NCBI RefSeq assembly: GCF_004684905.1
Contig: NZ_SRJC01000005.1
Span: 96,767 to 160,766 of the forward strand
From: Halobacillus salinus
GTDB taxonomy: Bacteria > Bacillota > Bacilli > Bacillales > Halobacillaceae
Direction of reading: 5' to 3'
DNA: 64,000 nucleotides
Shown here: piece by piece, positions 24,081 through 32,595 of the stretch
How positions within the stretch are numbered: the stretch's first letter is position 1
Layout: each line of letters opens with the position of its first letter
Made by a program: the position numbers and the translations under genes
The notes under the pieces: model-generated
Seen by the model: the letters and a program-made list of their open reading frames with translations, nothing else
Told to the model about the DNA's origin: nothing
The model's database searches: none

Positions 24081-25163
24081 ATGAGTACTAAACGCATTTG
24101 TGTCATTACGAATATGTATCCCGGTCCATTAAGCAAGACATTCGGCGTTTTTGTCCACAATCAAGTGGCTTCACTGCGGGAAAATGGGCATCAAGTCGAT
24201 GTTGTAGCTATAAATGACCCAAGAATGGGGAAGAAGTATGTCATAAGAAAGTATCTCTCATGGCTGCTTCAATTCCTGTTCACTTTCCTATTTAGACGAG
24301 GTAAGTACGACGTCATCCATGCGCACTATGTGTTCCCGAGCGGCATGCTCGCTAGATTGATGAAGAAGTTTTCGAAAGCGAAACTCATCGTCACGGCGCA
24401 TGGCGGGGACATCGACAGGATGGCCAGAAAGAATGCGTTTATTTTTAACCAGACGAAGCGAGCCTTACAGGAAGCGGATGGTGTTGTGGCTGTCGGGGAA
24501 CGATTAAAGCAAGACATAGTAGCAGATTTCCGTGTTAAGGAAGATAAAGTTGAAGTCATGAGCATGGGCGTGAACAGAGAGGTCTTTAAGCCTGTGCCAA
24601 AGCAGCAGGCGAAGCAGGATTTGAACCTTGATCAAGAAGATTTCCACATTCTCTATGTCGGAAACATTATCAGGGCGAAGGGGATTGCTGAATTGCTGGA
24701 AGCATATAAAGGTCTTTCTTCTGAAAAGGTTCAGCTTCATCTGATTGGTGAAGTGAAGGAACCAGCTTTCAAAGAGGAACTAGTGGAGACAGTCGAACGT
24801 GATGAAATCAAGGGCGTTCACTTCCGCGACTCTGTACCTCAGAAGCAACTGTCCAGATGGATGTCAGCAGCCGATTTGTTCGTCCTCCCGTCTCATATGG
24901 AAGGACTTGGACTGGTAGCTCTCGAAGCGATGGCTTGCCATACACCGGTTGTCGGAACCGACGTAGGTGGTCTATCGGTCGTCTTGGCTGATCAAGCGGG
25001 TGAACTAGTACCGCCTAAGGATCCTGAGGCGCTTAAGAATGGTATAATGAACGTGATGCAGAACGAAAAACAACGTAAACTTTATGTGGAGAATGGCGAG
25101 GCGGTTGCGTCTCAACATGATCACAAACACTTACTGAAACGTTTGGAAATGTTATACGAGTAG
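24081..25163 (+). CDS. Glycosyltransferase family 4 (GT-B fold)
   Basis: 360 residues. N-terminal GT4 domain (NMYPGPLSKTFGVFVHNQVA, HAHYVFPSGMLARLMKKF, LIVTAHGGDIDRM) and C-terminal glycosyl_transf_1 domain (ILYVGNIIRAKGIAELLEAY, LFVLPSHMEGLGLVALEAMA, CHTPVVGTDVGGLSVVL). These include the EX7E-type nucleotide-sugar site. It is cytoplasmic, adding a sugar to the growing lipid-linked unit. SD GGGGAG leaves 6 nt to the ATG. Donor and acceptor sugars are unknown. Confidence 0.9.
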   Translation: MSTKRICVITNMYPGPLSKTFGVFVHNQVASLRENGHQVDVVAINDPRMGKKYVIRKYLSWLLQFLFTFLFRRGKYDVIHAHYVFPSGMLARLMKKFSKAKLIVTAHGGDIDRMARKNAFIFNQTKRALQEADGVVAVGERLKQDIVADFRVKEDKVEVMSMGVNREVFKPVPKQQAKQDLNLDQEDFHILYVGNIIRAKGIAELLEAYKGLSSEKVQLHLIGEVKEPAFKEELVETVERDEIKGVHFRDSVPQKQLSRWMSAADLFVLPSHMEGLGLVALEAMACHTPVVGTDVGGLSVVLADQAGELVPPKDPEALKNGIMNVMQNEKQRKLYVENGEAVASQHDHKHLLKRLEMLYE

Positions 25164-25179
25164 ATTGGAGTGACAGATT

Positions 25180-25653
25180 GTGAAAAAAGATAAAAAACTC
25201 ATGTTGATTTCCTCAGTCGGGGGTCATTTAACGCAACTTCTCCAATTAAAGCCTCTCTTTTCGAAATATGAGTATCATCTTGTCACTGAGAAAACGGAAA
25301 TAACTAAAGAAATGAAACACGATCACCCGGTCTCCTTCTTGACGTATGGAGCCCGGAACTATCCAATTAAATACATTTTTAAATTCTCTTTCAATATTAT
25401 CAAATCCCTTTTTCTATTCTTGAAACATCGTCCGGATGTCATTATTACGACTGGCGCCCACACGGCCGTGCCAATGTGCTACATCGCTAAGTTGTTCCGG
25501 AAAAAGGTGATTTACATTGAAAGCTTTGCAAAAACATCGTCACCGAACCTTTCTGGTAAACTGATTTATCCCATTGCAGACTTGTTCGTCGTGCAATGGG
25601 AGTCGATGAAGAAAGTCTATCCGAAAGCCGTGAATGGAGGGTCGATCTATTGA
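25180..25653 (+). CDS. Alg14/PssD-like glycosyltransferase subunit
   Basis: 157 residues with GTG start behind GGAGTG. It carries the Alg14/PssD features: N-terminal LMLISSVGGHLTQLLQLKPL, a hydrophobic segment near residue 70 (FSFNIIKSLFLFLK), and VIITTGAHTAVPMCYIAKLF and VIYIESFAKTSSPNLSGKL. Alg14-type subunits anchor and complete a split GT-B enzyme whose catalytic half is the Alg13/PssE-like partner. That partner is encoded directly after it, with overlapping stop and start (TTGA). In streptococcal and rhizobial systems such pairs add a beta-1,4-linked sugar; the sugar here is unknown. Confidence 0.88.
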   Translation: MKKDKKLMLISSVGGHLTQLLQLKPLFSKYEYHLVTEKTEITKEMKHDHPVSFLTYGARNYPIKYIFKFSFNIIKSLFLFLKHRPDVIITTGAHTAVPMCYIAKLFRKKVIYIESFAKTSSPNLSGKLIYPIADLFVVQWESMKKVYPKAVNGGSIY

Positions 25654-26129
25654 TACTAGTCGTACTTGGTACACATGAACTCCCTTTTTACAGGTTGCTT
25701 GAAGAAGTTGAATCTCTGAAAAAATCAGGTGTCATCAAAGACGAAATCATCGTTCAGAACGGAAACACGGATTATTCTTCTGACGTGATGGAGATGCGTC
25801 CGTTCATGTCCTATCCGGAAATGGACAAGCTGTTCGAAGAGGCGTCGCTGGTCATTACGCATGCCGGCACAGGATCTGTCACGACGGCCCTCAAGAAAGG
25901 GAAGAAAGTCATTGCCGTTTCCCGTCTGAAAAAATACGGGGAACACAATGATGACCACCAGCTTCAACTTGTCGATGTCTTTGAAGAGAAGGGGCACATC
26001 TTGAGTTGGGGAGAAGGTAAAAGTTTGAAAGATGCTATCGAAGCAGTAGAAGACTTCGAGCCGGAGCCATTTGTTTCCGGAAAACAGCAAATGATCGACA
26101 TGCTGGAAGATTATATCGATAATCTTTAA
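25650..26129 (+). CDS. Alg13/PssE-like glycosyltransferase subunit
   Basis: 159 residues starting at TTG 25650, which overlaps the TGA of the Alg14-like gene. GGAGGG lies 8 nt upstream, inside that gene. The protein begins MILVVLGTHELPFYRLLEEV and carries the GT28 C-terminal features SLVITHAGTGSVTTALKKGK and HNDDHQLQLVDVFEEKGHI, which bind the nucleotide sugar. It is the catalytic half of a split GT-B enzyme. A longer upstream frame from 25596 would run inside the previous gene and is rejected. GalU-like gene follows 24 nt later. Confidence 0.88.
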   Translation: MILVVLGTHELPFYRLLEEVESLKKSGVIKDEIIVQNGNTDYSSDVMEMRPFMSYPEMDKLFEEASLVITHAGTGSVTTALKKGKKVIAVSRLKKYGEHNDDHQLQLVDVFEEKGHILSWGEGKSLKDAIEAVEDFEPEPFVSGKQQMIDMLEDYIDNL

Positions 26130-26153
26130 TTCTCTTGGAAAGGAAGTGCCGAT

Positions 26154-27026
26154 GTGAAAGTAAAAAAAGCTATTATTCCAGCGGCAGGCCTCGGAACCCG
26201 TTTCTTACCAGCTACGAAAGCCCAGCCGAAAGAAATGCTGCCCGTTGTGGATAAACCGACAATCCAATACATTGTAGAAGAAGCAGTTGAATCCGGAATT
26301 GAGGACATTATGATTATTTCCGGCCGTGGAAAGAGAGCGATTGAAGACCATTTCGATAAATCGTATGAACTTGAAGAGAAGCTTGCTCAGAAAGAAAAGT
26401 ATGACCGTTTGGAAGAAGTCAAGTACATATCTGACTTGGCCAACATCCACTACGTCAGACAGAAGGAACAGCTTGGTCTGGGACATGCGATTCTATGTGC
26501 GAGACAGTTCATCGGCAACGAACCGTTTGCCATTCTGTTAGGCGATGACATCGTTTATTCTGATGAACCGTGCTTGAAGCAATTAATCAACGTGTTCGAC
26601 GAAGAACAGTGCTCGGTTGTTGGCGTTCAGACGGTACCTGATGAGAAGGTGCCGAGCTATGGTATCGTTTCTCCTAAGGGATACGCTGAAGGTGGTTCGA
26701 CAGAAGTAGAAGACTTAGTCGAGAAGCCTGATTTAGAAGATGCGCCATCTAACCTGGCGATCATGGGACGCTACGTATTGACCCCTGAAATCTTTGATAT
26801 CCTCGAGTCTCTTCCACCTGGAGCAGGGAATGAGATTCAATTGACGGATGCAATCAAAGAGTTGCTGCACAATCAGAAAGTTCTTGCCCACGAATTCCAA
26901 GGGCATCGCTATGATATCGGGAACAAGCTAGGATTGATTGACGCTACGCTCGATTTTGCACTCCGTAGAGATGATCTTCGAGAAGAAGTTCTGCGTTTGC
27001 TAAGCGATAAACTGGAAAGAGCCTAA
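26154..27026 (+). CDS. gtaB: UTP-glucose-1-phosphate uridylyltransferase
   Basis: 290 residues, GTG start behind AAAGGAAG. The nucleotidyltransferase motif [20 protein letters not shown] opens the protein, and [37 protein letters not shown] and the lysine-bearing [20 protein letters not shown] follow. It makes UDP-glucose from glucose-1-phosphate (supplied by the pgcA product). UDP-glucose feeds the UDP-glucose dehydrogenase at 44132 and polymer synthesis. It closes the glycosyl-assembly part of the run. A gap of 121 nt without a clear terminator separates it from sat. Confidence 0.94.
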   Translation: MKVKKAIIPAAGLGTRFLPATKAQPKEMLPVVDKPTIQYIVEEAVESGIEDIMIISGRGKRAIEDHFDKSYELEEKLAQKEKYDRLEEVKYISDLANIHYVRQKEQLGLGHAILCARQFIGNEPFAILLGDDIVYSDEPCLKQLINVFDEEQCSVVGVQTVPDEKVPSYGIVSPKGYAEGGSTEVEDLVEKPDLEDAPSNLAIMGRYVLTPEIFDILESLPPGAGNEIQLTDAIKELLHNQKVLAHEFQGHRYDIGNKLGLIDATLDFALRRDDLREEVLRLLSDKLERA

Positions 27027-27097
27027 ATTTCCCTTTTACGCTGTAAAGCAAGTCAACAAGTGTTACAATGACCTCAAGAATCCTTGTGGGATCTAGA

Positions 27098-27103
27098 TAT
27101 AAT
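27098..27103 (+). promoter_or_regulatory. Possible -10 element ahead of sat
   Basis: TATAAT lies 44 nt before the sat ATG, in the 121-nt spacer after gtaB. No -35 at normal spacing was found, so an extra promoter for the sulfate genes is only possible, not shown. Confidence 0.35.
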
Positions 27104-27147
27104 ATTTACTCAAAATAGAAAACATAATGTAATGGAGGTTCTATCGT

Positions 27148-28299
27148 ATGACGAATTTAAAACAACAAACCATTTCTGCACACGGTGGCGAACTGATCAA
27201 CCGCGTTGATGAGTCAGCAAAGCAAAAAGCAGAATCGTTAAAGCAACTTACCGTTTCTAACTGGGCTGTATCTGACCTGGAATTGATCGGTATCGGTGGC
27301 TTCAGCCCACTACAAGGTTTCATGAGCGAGAAAGATTATACACGCGTCGTGGAAGAACTTCGCCTAGCTGACGGAACGGTTTGGAGTATTCCGATCACGC
27401 TTCCTGTAACAGAAGAAGAAGCGGAGACAGTACAAGTCGGTGAAGAAGTAGCGCTTAAAGGTGAAGACGGTATTACTTACGGTATCATCGAAGTACAAGA
27501 GAAATACCGTTACGATAAAGAGAAAGAAGCACAAAACGTCTATGGAACAACAGACGAGGCACACCCTGGTGTGAAGAAAGTATTCGAAAAAGGCAACGTC
27601 TACCTTGGCGGACCGATTACACTAGTCAATCGTCCAAGCCACGGTCAATTCGAAGATTATTACCTAGATCCAGCAGAGACGCGTCAGCTGTTCGCGGACC
27701 TTGGTTGGAAGACAGTTGTCGGTTTCCAAACACGTAACCCGGTTCACCGTGCACACGAGCACATCCAGAAGACAGCCCTAGAAGCAGTCGACGGTCTATT
27801 GTTGAATCCGTTGGTAGGGGAAACGAAGTCTGATGATATCCCTGCTGATGTCCGTATGGAGAGTTACGAAACAATTCTGAAGAACTATTACGTAGATGAT
27901 CGTGTACGTCTTGTCATTTATCCAGCTGCGATGCGTTATGCGGGACCACGTGAGGCGATCCTTCACGCGACAGTACGTAAGAACTACGGTTGCACGCACT
28001 TTATCGTCGGTCGTGACCATGCTGGTGTAGGCGACTACTACGGCACTTACGATGCACAGGAACTTATCAGTCAGTACGAAGATGAACTTGGTATCGGTAT
28101 CTTCAAGTTCGAGCACGCTTTCTACTGCACCGTTTGTGAGAACATGGCTTCTGCAAAGACATGCCCTCACGATAAAGAAAACCACGTTCACTTAAGTGGT
28201 ACGAAAGTCCGTGAACTTCTACGTAACGGCGAGCGTCCACCGAAAGAATTCTCTCGTCCTGAGGTAGCGGATGTTCTGATCAAAGGAATGAAGAACTAA
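27148..28299 (+). CDS. sat: Sulfate adenylyltransferase (ATP sulfurylase)
   Basis: 383 residues, the length of the monofunctional Bacillus Sat. It makes adenosine phosphosulfate (APS) from ATP and sulfate. The PUA-like N-terminus includes [16 protein letters not shown]. The catalytic domain has the [11 protein letters not shown] motif ([19 protein letters not shown]), [17 protein letters not shown], and the C-terminal [17 protein letters not shown]. Cysteines near residue 330 ([15 protein letters not shown]) fit the metal site of this type. It is followed 15 nt later by the SLC13 permease. Confidence 0.95.
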   Translation: MTNLKQQTISAHGGELINRVDESAKQKAESLKQLTVSNWAVSDLELIGIGGFSPLQGFMSEKDYTRVVEELRLADGTVWSIPITLPVTEEEAETVQVGEEVALKGEDGITYGIIEVQEKYRYDKEKEAQNVYGTTDEAHPGVKKVFEKGNVYLGGPITLVNRPSHGQFEDYYLDPAETRQLFADLGWKTVVGFQTRNPVHRAHEHIQKTALEAVDGLLLNPLVGETKSDDIPADVRMESYETILKNYYVDDRVRLVIYPAAMRYAGPREAILHATVRKNYGCTHFIVGRDHAGVGDYYGTYDAQELISQYEDELGIGIFKFEHAFYCTVCENMASAKTCPHDKENHVHLSGTKVRELLRNGERPPKEFSRPEVADVLIKGMKN

Positions 28300-28314
28300 A
28301 GGCAGGAGCCACTC

Positions 28315-30090
28315 ATGACATTCGAGATGTTTTTAGTCATCTTTATTATCTTACTGATGCTGGTCGGGTTATTTTTTGAAATTGCCCGGCCAGATCTTTT
28401 AGTATTCTTTGCTTTGTTTTTATTCATCATGCTCGGCGTCGTCTCCACAGAGGAGGCGCTTGTCGGCTTTTCCAATGAGGGCGTCTTTACGATTGCTCTC
28501 CTTTTCATTATTGCGAGTGTGTTTGAACGGAGTGGACTGGTAGAACGGTTCATTACGTATTTCCTCAGAAAAGCGAAGTCGAACCGTGGTGCACTCTCAA
28601 GGTTACTCGTTCCGATTTCCGTCTTGTCGGCTTTTCTCAACAATACGCCGATTGTAGCAACATTGACGCCGATTGTGCGTAAGTGGGCATCAGACCATGA
28701 CGTATCACCGTCTAAATTTTTGATTCCGATTTCGTATGCATCGATTCTCGGCGGAACGATTACGTTGATGGGTACATCGACGAACTTGGTGATTCATGGC
28801 CTATTGCTAGACAACGGCTTAGCAGGTTTCTCCTTCTTCGAGCTAGCTATCGTCGGTCTCCCAATTACATGTTTGGGGCTCCTATATCTAGTGCTGGCAG
28901 GGCCGAAAGTGCTCCCAGATCATAGAAGTTTAATTGAAAAGGTTAATGAGAATACGAAGGATTATTTGAGTGAACTGGTCGTTCAATCAGATTTTCCGTA
29001 TATCGGCAAGACGATTGAAGAAGCCTCACTTCGTAACCTCAAAGGACTTTATTTAATTGAAATCTTCCGAGAAGGAGATTTGATTAGCCCAGTCACACCG
29101 GAAACTGTTATTCACGATGGAGATCGTCTTATCTTTACAGGTATGATTTCCACGATAGCAGAACTGCAGAACCGTAAAGGTTTGATGCTGGATACAGGAA
29201 CAGATTTGTCGCTTGAGAAGTTGAAGAACAAACGGAATTCTGTACAAGAAGTAGTGATATCTTATCAGTCGAACTTAATCGGCAAAACAATCAAGGAAAG
29301 TCGCTTCCGTGATCGTTACGATGCCGGAGTACTGGCGGTTCACCGAAATGATGAGCGAGTCGAAGGGAAAATCGGTGATATCAGACCGAAAGCGGGAGAT
29401 ATACTTCTCCTAGTTACAGGGGAAAAATTCAACCGCACTCCTCATGAACATCGCGATTTCTATGTAGCAACACCGATTGAAAGAGAAAATGTATATAAGA
29501 ACGAGCGGGAGGGTTGGATTTCACTTGGACTTCTGACACTTATGATCGGCTTAGTGACGTTTCAAGTGCTCAGTATTTTCCAAGGGATGGTCATCGCGGT
29601 CGGTATCATGTTAATCATGAGAATGATGACTCCGACGGAAGCGAAACAATCCGTCCAGTTCCAAGTCTTACTGCTTATCGCAAGTGCACTTGGTATAGGG
29701 AATGTCATCATATTGACTGGCACGGCAGAATGGTTAGCTTCCCGTCTTGTTGATGGTTTAGCACCATTCGGTCTGTTAGCAGTAATAATTGCCGTTTACT
29801 TCATGACGAATGCTTTGACGGAGTTGATTACGAATAATGCTGCCGCTGTCATCATGCTGCCGATAGGGCTTGAGGTGGCTGCTAGAAGCGACATGAACCC
29901 GATGGGTATTGCGTTGTTAATTGCCGTAGCAGCTTCTGCAAGTTTCCTATCACCAATTGGCTATCAAACGAATCTGATTGTCTATGGTCCAGGTGGTTAT
30001 CGATTCAAGGACTATGTCAAAGTAGGGTTCCCATTAACCCTCATTGTTATGGCAACAACCGTCTCAATCGTATATTTTTGGGTATTATAG
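28315..30090 (+). CDS. SLC13-family permease with two TrkA-C domains, probable sulfate importer
   Basis: 591 residues. The membrane domain is split by two RCK/TrkA-C domains at about residues 215-290 (FPYIGKTIEEASLRNLKGLY, then IHDGDRLIFTGM) and 300-375 (LIGKTIKESRFRDRYDAGV, then RPKAGDILLLVTGE). The family signatures SAFLNNTPIVATLTPIV and LMGTSTNLVIHGLLL lie in the first half, and ELITNNAAAVIMLPIG and SFLSPIGYQTNLIVYGPGGY in the second. SLC13/DASS members with inserted TrkA-C domains include sulfate transporters of algae and bacteria. Its place between sat and cysC makes sulfate the likely substrate (inference). Confidence 0.85.
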   Translation: MTFEMFLVIFIILLMLVGLFFEIARPDLLVFFALFLFIMLGVVSTEEALVGFSNEGVFTIALLFIIASVFERSGLVERFITYFLRKAKSNRGALSRLLVPISVLSAFLNNTPIVATLTPIVRKWASDHDVSPSKFLIPISYASILGGTITLMGTSTNLVIHGLLLDNGLAGFSFFELAIVGLPITCLGLLYLVLAGPKVLPDHRSLIEKVNENTKDYLSELVVQSDFPYIGKTIEEASLRNLKGLYLIEIFREGDLISPVTPETVIHDGDRLIFTGMISTIAELQNRKGLMLDTGTDLSLEKLKNKRNSVQEVVISYQSNLIGKTIKESRFRDRYDAGVLAVHRNDERVEGKIGDIRPKAGDILLLVTGEKFNRTPHEHRDFYVATPIERENVYKNEREGWISLGLLTLMIGLVTFQVLSIFQGMVIAVGIMLIMRMMTPTEAKQSVQFQVLLLIASALGIGNVIILTGTAEWLASRLVDGLAPFGLLAVIIAVYFMTNALTELITNNAAAVIMLPIGLEVAARSDMNPMGIALLIAVAASASFLSPIGYQTNLIVYGPGGYRFKDYVKVGFPLTLIVMATTVSIVYFWVL

Positions 30091-30102
30091 GAGGTTAACA
30101 AT

Positions 30103-30705
30103 ATGAAATCTACAAATATAACATGGCACGATTCCAAAGTAACGAAAGAAGCTCGTCAGAAACAAAAAGGACACAAGAGCCCTGTCATCTGGTTCACAGG
30201 ATTATCTGGTTCTGGTAAATCTACTCTTTCCGTAGAAGTAGAAAAAGCACTCTACGAATCCAATATTCACTCTTACCGTTTGGATGGAGACAACGTGCGC
30301 CACGGTCTGAACAAGAATCTTGGTTTCAGTCCAGAAGATCGTAAAGAGAACATCCGTCGTATCGGTGAAGTGGCAAATCTGATGAGCGATGCAGGACTTG
30401 TAACGTTGACAGCTTTCATTTCTCCATACCGTGAAGACCGCGACGAAGTAAGAGAACTGATGGATGAGAAAGAATTCATCGAAGTGTACGTGAAATGTTC
30501 CCTTGAAGAAGCGGAAAAGCGTGATCCGAAAGGCTTGTACAAAAAGGCACGTTCGGGTGAAATCAGTGGTTTCACAGGTATCGATGCTCCGTATGAAGAG
30601 CCGAATGCACCAGAATTAGTCGTTGAAACGGACCAACAGACGTTGGAGGAATCCGTAGCATCCGTCATCAACTATCTCCGCGAGAACGACTATATCGATG
30701 CCTAA
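30103..30705 (+). CDS. cysC: Adenylylsulfate kinase
   Basis: 200 residues. It phosphorylates APS to PAPS, the universal sulfate donor. The P-loop is [20 protein letters not shown] near residue 30. [45 protein letters not shown] and [20 protein letters not shown] complete the APS-binding and lid regions. Monofunctional, not fused to Sat. SD GGAGG precedes it by 6 nt or so, 12 nt after the permease. In assimilation PAPS is reduced by CysH, but no cysH is in this run. This supports a sulfation role. Confidence 0.95.
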   Translation: MKSTNITWHDSKVTKEARQKQKGHKSPVIWFTGLSGSGKSTLSVEVEKALYESNIHSYRLDGDNVRHGLNKNLGFSPEDRKENIRRIGEVANLMSDAGLVTLTAFISPYREDRDEVRELMDEKEFIEVYVKCSLEEAEKRDPKGLYKKARSGEISGFTGIDAPYEEPNAPELVVETDQQTLEESVASVINYLRENDYIDA

Positions 30706-30730
30706 AAGTATCACGTCTGGAGGACTGGAC

Positions 30731-31516
30731 ATGCAATTTGTAATTCAAGCAGCTTTAGAAGCGGGACGTAAAATCATGGACATTTACGAAACGGATTTTG
30801 AAGTCGAATATAAAGAAGACGAATCTCCACTTACAATTGCCGATCAAACTTCTCATGAAATTATCAAGTCCGTGCTTCAGGAGCACACGCCGGACATTCC
30901 GGTTTTGAGTGAAGAAGGGAAGGGCATCGCCTATGAAGACCGCAAGCAGTGGGACCGTTTCTGGCTGGTCGATCCGATTGATGGGACGAAAGAATTCATC
31001 AAGAAGAACGGAGAGTTCACGGTTAATATCGCTCTGATAGAGGATGGTCGTCCTACAGCTGGAGTGATCTATGCACCTGCACTAGATGACCTATACGTTG
31101 CGGAGACAGGTAAAGGGGCTTATAAAGTTTCTGGCGTTTTGAAAGAAGGGAATCGAAATCCTCAATCACTTCCATTAAAGCAACCCGAAGCTACGAAAGC
31201 GAATGTTGTCGCTAGTCGTTCTCACATGTCAGAGGAGACGGAAGCATTCATTTCGACCTTAGGAGAAACCTATGATCAAGTCGATACGATTTCAGCGGGT
31301 AGTTCTCTGAAGCTTTGCCTTGTTGCTGAAGGGAAAGCGGACTACTATCCTCGCTTCGCCCCTACTATGGAGTGGGATACCGCTGCCGGACAAGCAATTG
31401 TGGAATGTTCGGGAGGCGTAGTGAACACGGTCCTGGATTCAGGGGAAGAAACGGATACGCCACTATCCTATAACAAAGAAATTCTAAAGAATCCTTGGTT
31501 ACTAGCCAAACGATAA
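30731..31516 (+). CDS. cysQ: 3'(2'),5'-bisphosphate nucleotidase (PAP phosphatase), CysQ
   Basis: 261 residues of the inositol-phosphatase superfamily. It hydrolyses the PAP left by sulfotransferases to AMP. The metal-site motifs are VLSEEGKGIAYEDRK, VDPIDGTKEFIKKNGEFTVN and TMEWDTAAGQAIVECSGG. ATG at 30731 is preferred because GGAGG lies 7 nt before it; the in-frame ATG at 30698 overlaps cysC by 8 nt. It is the last gene before a strong bidirectional terminator, so it closes the sulfate segment. Confidence 0.93.
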   Translation: MQFVIQAALEAGRKIMDIYETDFEVEYKEDESPLTIADQTSHEIIKSVLQEHTPDIPVLSEEGKGIAYEDRKQWDRFWLVDPIDGTKEFIKKNGEFTVNIALIEDGRPTAGVIYAPALDDLYVAETGKGAYKVSGVLKEGNRNPQSLPLKQPEATKANVVASRSHMSEETEAFISTLGETYDQVDTISAGSSLKLCLVAEGKADYYPRFAPTMEWDTAAGQAIVECSGGVVNTVLDSGEETDTPLSYNKEILKNPWLLAKR

Positions 31517-31517
31517 T

Positions 31518-31563
31518 AAAAAAGCCGTACCCTTCTCCGATCGAGAAGGGTACGGCTTTTTTT
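31518..31563. terminator. Strong bidirectional terminator between cysQ and csaB
   Basis: A 19-bp stem pairs 31519-31537 with 31543-31561, with A-run and T-run on either side. It separates the plus-strand sulfate genes from the minus-strand csaB, whose stop codon it touches. Confidence 0.93.
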
Positions 31564-32590
31564 ATGATTGGAAGTATTCGATAGCCATCGCAGCTGTATC
31601 CAGTGCCTGCTCCTGTAGATGAGTGATATCTGGCTTTAATTCCATCGAGCGCAAGACGGTTTCTCGTAACGATAGATGGTCCCAGTCTTTTTGATTGATA
31701 TGACCAGCAGTAGGCTGACGGCAGGCATTAGCAAATGCATCCACTTTCGGATCATAAGAAAGGGCGACGAACGGTGTCTCTGAGACAGCAGCGAACACCA
31801 ATGCGTGCAGCCGCATCCCAATTAGAAGACGGGAAGAACCAATGGCCTTTTGCTTATCTTCCGTTGATAGAGAGGAGGGAAGGATGATACTTTCACTTCT
31901 CATCATGGAAGCGATTCTTGTGGAGCACGTTTCGTCACCCTTCCCGTGCATGGGTACGAATACAATCTCGTATCCGTCGTTAACAAACATGTCCAACGTT
32001 CGAGCGAGTTCCTGGAAGCTAGTATGACTATCCGGCCAATCTCTTACGCTTACAGTAATGACATTATCTTTCTTAGGAACATAAGGAGGCATCCAACTAA
32101 CAACAGGGTCCGGCACAACTTCGATAGGAGAGGAAATGCCGATTTCCTTCAATAAATTAGAAGAAGTTTCGTCGCGAACGGTAAGCTTCACATTCCGTCC
32201 AAGCACGAACTTCACAACTTTCCTGCTGATCGTCCGTTGAAAAGGTCCCATTCCTTGCGCATAAACAAACACCGGCTTACCAAAGCATTTAGCAACCTGG
32301 ATAATGGAGGTGTAATAAAGAAGAGAGTGGAGCCCCGTCACATCTTGCAGCAAGCTCCCACCTCCGCTTAAGAGACCATCCGCTTTCCGGATTGTTCGCA
32401 AGACAAGAGATGGCTTCCAACGGTCGACAGCCTCTACCTGATATGTCTTGTTTGTGTGAACAGGATCGGCAGACAACACCGTCAATCGAATGGTAGGATG
32501 CAGTTCACGTAGTTGCTCAATGATAGAACGGAGAATCGCTTCATCTCCAGAATTGTGAAATCCGTAATAACCTGATAAGACAAGATGCAT
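31562..32590 (-). CDS. csaB: Polysaccharide pyruvyl transferase CsaB
   Basis: 342 residues. It moves pyruvate from PEP to a ManNAc-type sugar of the secondary wall polymer; the ketal is the ligand of SLH domains. Visible features: LSGYYGFHNSGDEAILRSII at the N-terminus, SLLQDVTGLHSLLYYTSI, VFVYAQGMGPFQRTISRKVV, and GMRLHALVFAAVSETPFVAL with the family's RLHA motif. ATG at 32590 is set by AAAAGGAGG with 8-nt spacer. It is third in a minus-strand set with tagA and a flippase. Six SLH proteins are encoded in the next 26 kb, which fits the role. Confidence 0.93.
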   Translation of the reverse strand: MHLVLSGYYGFHNSGDEAILRSIIEQLRELHPTIRLTVLSADPVHTNKTYQVEAVDRWKPSLVLRTIRKADGLLSGGGSLLQDVTGLHSLLYYTSIIQVAKCFGKPVFVYAQGMGPFQRTISRKVVKFVLGRNVKLTVRDETSSNLLKEIGISSPIEVVPDPVVSWMPPYVPKKDNVITVSVRDWPDSHTSFQELARTLDMFVNDGYEIVFVPMHGKGDETCSTRIASMMRSESIILPSSLSTEDKQKAIGSSRLLIGMRLHALVFAAVSETPFVALSYDPKVDAFANACRQPTAGHINQKDWDHLSLRETVLRSMELKPDITHLQEQALDTAAMAIEYFQS

Positions 32591-32595
32591 GGTTG

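Noticed and set aside
27027..27147. SAM or other sulfur-type riboswitch ahead of sat
   Set aside because: The 121-nt gap is too short and shows no matching stem pattern.
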